Position numbers and translations under genes: made by a program. A stretch of 30,475 nt of DNA from Trichomonas tenax (Eukaryota; Parabasalia; Trichomonadida; Trichomonadidae). Position 1 is the first letter of the stretch. Each line of letters opens with the position of its first letter. The stretch is taken from contig JALKBU010000622.1 of assembly GCA_023091735.1 (NCBI GenBank), positions 1 through 30,475 of the forward strand, in the 5' to 3' direction. Shown piece by piece: positions 26,410 to 30,475 of this stretch. The notes under the pieces were generated by a model. It did no database searches. It worked only from the letters and a program-made list of their open reading frames with translations, and was not told the origin of the DNA.

Positions 26410-29256
26410 TTAGTTGAAGTCGATTGGGATTTCGCCATCGTGGTCATCATCCTTTGTTTCTGGCTGTGCAGCGGCTGGCTGTGGAACTGGGATCTGGGAC
26501 TTCCTGGAGAGTGAACCGTATGTGCCCTTGGAGAGTGTTGGAGCAGCAGAAGCCTGAGCTGGAACGTCGTTGATAGCAGCGGACTGGTGACGTCTGAGGG
26601 AGCCACCGATGGAACCAACACCCATCTGCTGGACTGTAACGCCAGAAGCCTCGATTGGCTCGACAACTGGAAGCTTGCATTCCTTGATGCCCCAAACTTC
26701 CTTAGCGTACTCGGCGATTGTTCTGTCTGATGAGAATCTGGCCATGTTGGCTGTGGAAGCAATGCACATCTTTGTCCATTCCTCCTTGTTCTTGTAGGCT
26801 TCATCGCACCTTCTCTGGGCATCGATGTAGTCCTCGAAGTCCTTAGCGACGAGGTAGTTGTCACCGTGCTCGACTGGGTACATGAGGCACTCGTACTCGG
26901 TGACATCACCGAAGAGGCCTGTTCTGATTGTGTCGAAGACTCTGCGGAGGCCAGCTGGGATTGGGTGCTCAGCGGCAGCTCTGTAAGCATCGACGTTCTC
27001 AGCAACTTCACCGAAGAAGAAGACGTTCTCGTTACCGATAGCATCACCGATTTCGATGTTAGCACCATCGTGTGTACCGATGATGAGACCACCGTTGAAG
27101 GCGAACTTCATGTTGGATGTGCCGGAAGCTTCTGTACCAGCTGTAGAGATCTGCTCGCAGACATCTGTACCTGGGATGATGATTTCAGCAGCGGAAACGT
27201 TGTAGTTCGGGATGAAGACAACCTTGAGGAGGTCGCCAATGTTTTTGTCGGCGTTGATGACCTTGGCAACGTTGTTGATGAGCTTGATGAGCTTCTTAGC
27301 TGTGTAGTAACCTGGGGCAGCCTTACCACCGAAGATCATAGCACGTGGGACAAGCTTAGCACGCTCAGCTGGTGTCATCTCGAGGATGTTGAGGTAGCGG
27401 TAGATGATTGAGAAGATGTTAAGCTGCTGGCGCTTGTACTCGTGGATTCTCTTGACCTGGATATCGAAGAGCTGCTTCTCAGCGTTGAGCTCGACGCCTG
27501 TTGTCTTCTTGACGAGTTCAGCAAGGCGCTGCTTGTTGGCGAGCTTGACGGACTCCCACTCAGCGATGAAGTTTGGATCATCCTGGTGAGCGCGGAGAGC
27601 TGTGAGTCCCTCAGCGTTGAGAGCCCACTTCTCATCGCCGCAAACGCGTGTGATGATGCGGGAAAGCTCTGGGTTGCAGTGGTGAAGCCATCTTCTGACT
27701 GTGACACCGTTTGTCTTGTTGATGAACTTCTTTGGTTCGAGTGTGTAGAAGTCTTTGAAGACGTACTGCTTCATGAGCTCAGAGTGGATGGCAGCGACAC
27801 CGTTGACCATGTGGGAGCCGATGACAGCGAGGTTAGCCATGCGAACTCTCTTTGGATTTGATTCCTCGATGATGGAGAGGTTGCGGATGACCTCGTCGGA
27901 GACGTGGTACTTGGCACGGACCTTATCAAGGTAGTGCTGGTTGAGCTGGTAGATGATCTCCATGTGGCGTGGGAGCAGGTTCTGGAAGAGTGGAATATCC
28001 CACTTCTCAAGAGCCTCTGGCATGAGTGTGTGGCATGTGTAGGAGAAGACCTTGCGTGTGATCTCGAGAGCCTCGACTAAGCCCATATCTTCCTCATCCA
28101 TAAGGATTCTGAGGAGTTCAGCGACCATAACTGTTGGGTGTGTGTCGTTGAGCTGGATGGCAGCGTACTTTGGAAGCTGGCGGATGTCGTCCTTCTGCTG
28201 TGTCTTGAGGCGGCGGATGATATCCTGAAGGGAAGCAGATGACATGAAGTACTCCTGCATGAGACGCATTTCCTTACCTTCGTATGTGTTATCATTTGGA
28301 TAAAGGACGGATGTGAGGTTCTCGCAGCGCTGCTTCATGGAGATAGCCTGGAAGTAGTCACCACCACGGAACTTCTCTTCATCGAGCTCGACTGTTGGCT
28401 TTGAGGACCAAAGACGAAGGCCGAGTGTGTTATCTGTGCCGAAACCTGGGATGAGGAAGTCGTTGGCGACGGCGTTGATTGTGAGGGATGGTTTCCAAAC
28501 GCCATTCTCAGAGCGGCCATAGAAGTGAACCTGGTGTGTGACTGTTGGCTTCTGGATTCTCCATGGGTCACCGAAGTTGAGCCAGTAGTCTGGGATTTCC
28601 ATCTGTGAGCCATCTGGGCCTATCATCTGCTTGAACATACCGAAGGAGTACATGAGACCGTAACCCCAGCCTGGGAGGTTGAGTGTTGCGAGGGAATCCA
28701 TGAAGCAAGCGGCGAGACGGCCAAGACCACCGTTACCGAGACCTGGATCGTATTCCTCGTTGTAAGCCTGATCAAGAGAAACATCAAGCTCAGCGAGAGA
28801 CTTGCGATAAAGGTCTTCGAGTTCGAGGTTGAGGAGGGCGTTCCTGAGGAATCTGCCAACAAGGAACTCAGCAGAAACATAATAAACTTGCTTAGCTTTC
28901 GAAGAGATGAAATACTCCTGTGTATCGTTGAAAAGTTCGATTAAACGATCACGGACTGAGTATGAGGCAGCAAGATAGGACGAGAAAGCGTCCAAGTTGA
29001 AGCGGGATCTTGCAAGTGTGTATTCCATGTGGTTAACGAAAGAAAGCTGGACACTGTCCTTCTCAGCTGGGATGTAGGAGCTCATGAGCTTCCAGAGAAG
29101 GTTGTGGCGGGCAGCCTCAAGATCTTCGCCCTGAGATTCCTGAACTTTGTGGGAGAGAGAGTTGAGAGATGCGTTCTTAGCCTCGCTGGGGACGGCCTTG
29201 GCATCAGGATAGAAAGGACGGATTGTTGGATGAAGCTTTTGCTGTTGCTTCGACAT
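26410..29256 (-). CDS. GP: Glycogen phosphorylase (GT35, PLP-dependent)
   Basis: The enzyme uses phosphate to release glucose-1-phosphate from the ends of glycogen, feeding cytosolic glycolysis. It has 948 residues against about 840 for animal muscle enzyme, with extra sequence at both ends. Conserved landmarks are YYVSAEFLVGR, the DPGLGNGGLGRLAACFMDSL loop, YGLMYSFGMFKQ, TNGVTVRRWL, the phosphate/PLP region GTSNMKFAFNGGL with the PLP-binding lysine at K717, and GTHDGANIEI. The core ends near residue 855 and is followed by a tail of about 90 residues, low in complexity, with two related basic-serine motifs: GSLRRHQS (885-892) and GSLSRKS (914-920). The animal Ser14 region is not recognisable at the N-terminus. 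Codon use is strongly biased to C/G at third positions, which also creates long empty frames on the other strand and suggests high expression. ATG 29254-29256 is preceded by an Inr-like site. Confidence 0.97.
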   Translation of the reverse strand: MSKQQQKLHPTIRPFYPDAKAVPSEAKNASLNSLSHKVQESQGEDLEAARHNLLWKLMSSYIPAEKDSVQLSFVNHMEYTLARSRFNLDAFSSYLAASYSVRDRLIELFNDTQEYFISSKAKQVYYVSAEFLVGRFLRNALLNLELEDLYRKSLAELDVSLDQAYNEEYDPGLGNGGLGRLAACFMDSLATLNLPGWGYGLMYSFGMFKQMIGPDGSQMEIPDYWLNFGDPWRIQKPTVTHQVHFYGRSENGVWKPSLTINAVANDFLIPGFGTDNTLGLRLWSSKPTVELDEEKFRGGDYFQAISMKQRCENLTSVLYPNDNTYEGKEMRLMQEYFMSSASLQDIIRRLKTQQKDDIRQLPKYAAIQLNDTHPTVMVAELLRILMDEEDMGLVEALEITRKVFSYTCHTLMPEALEKWDIPLFQNLLPRHMEIIYQLNQHYLDKVRAKYHVSDEVIRNLSIIEESNPKRVRMANLAVIGSHMVNGVAAIHSELMKQYVFKDFYTLEPKKFINKTNGVTVRRWLHHCNPELSRIITRVCGDEKWALNAEGLTALRAHQDDPNFIAEWESVKLANKQRLAELVKKTTGVELNAEKQLFDIQVKRIHEYKRQQLNIFSIIYRYLNILEMTPAERAKLVPRAMIFGGKAAPGYYTAKKLIKLINNVAKVINADKNIGDLLKVVFIPNYNVSAAEIIIPGTDVCEQISTAGTEASGTSNMKFAFNGGLIIGTHDGANIEIGDAIGNENVFFFGEVAENVDAYRAAAEHPIPAGLRRVFDTIRTGLFGDVTEYECLMYPVEHGDNYLVAKDFEDYIDAQRRCDEAYKNKEEWTKMCIASTANMARFSSDRTIAEYAKEVWGIKECKLPVVEPIEASGVTVQQMGVGSIGGSLRRHQSAAINDVPAQASAAPTLSKGTYGSLSRKSQIPVPQPAAAQPETKDDDHDGEIPIDFN

Positions 29257-29259
29257 TTA

Positions 29260-29264
29260 TATGA
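29260..29264 (-). promoter_or_regulatory. Candidate trichomonad initiator (Inr), TCATA
   Basis: On the minus strand TCATA precedes the phosphorylase ATG and fits TCA-pyrimidine-(A/T). Transcription from the A at 29262 would leave a 6-nt 5' UTR, normal for trichomonads. The motif is short but its position is right. Confidence 0.5.
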
Positions 29265-29439
29265 GTGTGGTCACCAACTCTCTCAATTTTACAATATATT
29301 TTCAAATAAAAAAGAAGAAGAGTGGTCGGATTAGTTTTGTCGCAGCCAAACACACCTAAAGACGCTGTGCTCTGTGATGTCGGCGTTAATTTGGTTATAT
29401 ATTCAGGTTTTATGATATCACATTTTCTTGAAAATATTA

Positions 29440-29737
29440 GGGGTGAACACACACTCAATTTTCTTTTCAAATTATTAATCAGGGGGTTTACAACCTCTGA
29501 ATTTAGATTCTTGCGATAAAAGTGGGGTTTTACACCTTCTCAATTTGATTTCAAATTTTCAGACCCTCAACAAGGAAATATTTTGTTGATTATTTTGGTC
29601 ATTTCTTAAAAACTTTAAATATAGCTTTATTCAGCTGATCTGCGAAGTTTTTAATTTTATATCAGACTATTCCAACATTTAATTTTATTTGATTTGATAA
29701 TTCAATAGTTTACGTTACTCAATTTTGATTTCAAAGC
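29440..29737. repeat. Degenerate repeat of about 42 bases, three tandem copies plus one distant copy
   Basis: Three related units start at 29440 (GGGGTGAACACACACTCAAT), 29483 (GGGGTTTACAACCTCTGAAT) and 29524 (GGGGTTTTACACCTTCTCAA), spaced 43 and 41 bases. The first and third continue into ATTTTCTTTTCAAA or TTTGATTTCAAA. A fourth partial copy (GTTTACGTTACTCAATTTTG, then ATTTCAAA) lies at about 29708-29736. They sit 180-480 bases upstream of the phosphorylase start and may be regulatory or a decayed tandem repeat. Confidence 0.45.
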
Positions 29738-30475
29738 AATCACTCGTCGAAAGAGATTTAGAAGCAATCCGATCACCTTAAGACTTCTACACTTCATGGA
29801 CATCGCTGGGACGAACAGATATGCGGTTTTATTCGCTCACGCCGAACATTGAATCAATATTGTTCATTACAATCATAAAAACGGGATTCATTTATGTCGC
29901 AATGCATCGAAATACCTTGCAAAGGCGTTGTGAGGATGCGAAACTGGTTTTGGCCCAAAAAATGCAATGCTCCATATTTTTTACAAGAAAAACTCGTTTA
30001 TTTTCAAACCATATTCGTTGAATCCGCCTTCAGTCATAGATTAACCAGTGTTTGTACTGAGACCTTGTTTAGAAGTTTTATATAATTAATTATCAAGTTG
30101 ATCGTTGATCTTTGATCCAACAGAACTACGTTGTTTATAGGCCACAAAATCAGATCTCGACTCGCTTTCCCAACCGTTCCCTAAAGAAATCAGTTTATTG
30201 GCTATTTATATTTTAGATTGGTTATTTGCTAATTATTATCATTGCTGAATCAATATGAATTCTAAGCTATACAAAACCTCAATGTTTTATCCATTGAACA
30301 TCAGTAGTATATGTTGGGGGTTATTTGCCAAAATTTGTAAATGCGTCGATGTAATCATTTATGCTGTATTGACCCCATTTTTGAAGGATTTATCGCTTAA
30401 TTTCCGACAGTCTGAACGATACAATATTACAAGACTGCAAGTTGAAATTAGATTATTAATTTTTTATTATAGAAT

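Larger units (their letters stand above)
29257..30475. other. Upstream region of glycogen phosphorylase, no confident gene
   Basis: This 1.2 kb stretch carries the phosphorylase promoter, a small degenerate repeat (29440-29737) and otherwise AT-rich sequence. Short frames of 60-66 codons near 29821-30085 read in two frames over the same bases and show no family resemblance; they may be a decayed gene or chance. The window ends without another recognisable gene. Confidence 0.4.

Noticed and set aside
26349..27092. Long open frame (247 codons) on the minus strand inside glycogen phosphorylase, plus several others on the plus strand up to 181 codons
   Set aside because: They are shadows of the phosphorylase gene. 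Its strong C/G third-position bias removes stops from the other frames, and the peptides are Ser/Thr/Arg-rich or Val/Asp/Glu-rich without family resemblance.
29821..30085. Overlapping short ORFs near the right end of the window
   Set aside because: Two frames over the same bases are open for only 60-66 codons and give unrelated peptides; treated as chance or relic.
1..30475. tRNA, rRNA, CRISPR array, complete transposon or integrated virus
   Set aside because: Scanning both strands by eye I found no TTCGA-type tRNA arm in a cloverleaf, no regularly spaced identical repeats, no terminal inverted repeats and no transposase, integrase or capsid motif. A tRNA or repeat search program could still reveal weak cases.

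Overview
The window looks like nuclear DNA of a trichomonad parabasalid (Tritrichomonas or Trichomonas type). It is AT-rich and intron-poor, and long uninterrupted eukaryotic genes sit on both strands without operon structure. They include a BEACH protein, a Puf6 homologue, several HEAT/ARM-type solenoids and a eukaryotic glycogen phosphorylase. Two start codons are preceded at 6 and 11 nt by a TCA-pyrimidine-(A/T) initiator like the trichomonad Inr. The genus is an inference, because no rRNA or other decisive marker is present.

Layout: 1-3281 holds an importin-beta-like gene (+) with no usable ATG. It converges on a PUF6 homologue (-, 3344-5158). Next come a 233-aa protein of unknown function (-, 5623-6324) and a short sirtuin (+, 6872-7717). 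After a 0.9 kb gap lie an ALG5-like glycosyltransferase relative that has lost its catalytic motifs and its start codon (-, 8648-9568) and a small RBBP9/YdeN-type serine hydrolase (-, 9728-10288). A 1.9 kb gene-free stretch follows, with two weak coding-like islands. 12174-19256 is a 2360-aa BEACH protein (+), then a 461-aa armadillo-like protein (+, 19508-20893). The latter converges within 56 bp on a 1332-aa protein (-, 20950-24948) that I read as a USP9X/USP34-like deubiquitinase relative with a degenerate, shrunken catalytic domain. A 197-aa coiled-coil protein (+, 25422-26015) and glycogen phosphorylase (-, 26410-29256) follow. The last 1.2 kb has no convincing gene but holds a small degenerate repeat upstream of the phosphorylase.

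The genes do not form a pathway. They cover nuclear transport (importin-like), ribosome assembly (PUF6), NAD-dependent deacylation (sirtuin), membrane traffic (BEACH), ubiquitin biology (pseudo-USP) and glycogen breakdown. I see no tRNA, rRNA, CRISPR array, complete transposon or viral gene. The most interesting signals are the two apparent pseudoenzymes (USP-like and ALG5-like), the two genes lacking an ATG, a predicted N-myristoylation signal on the sirtuin, a phosphosite-like C-terminal tail on glycogen phosphorylase and the repeats upstream of that gene.
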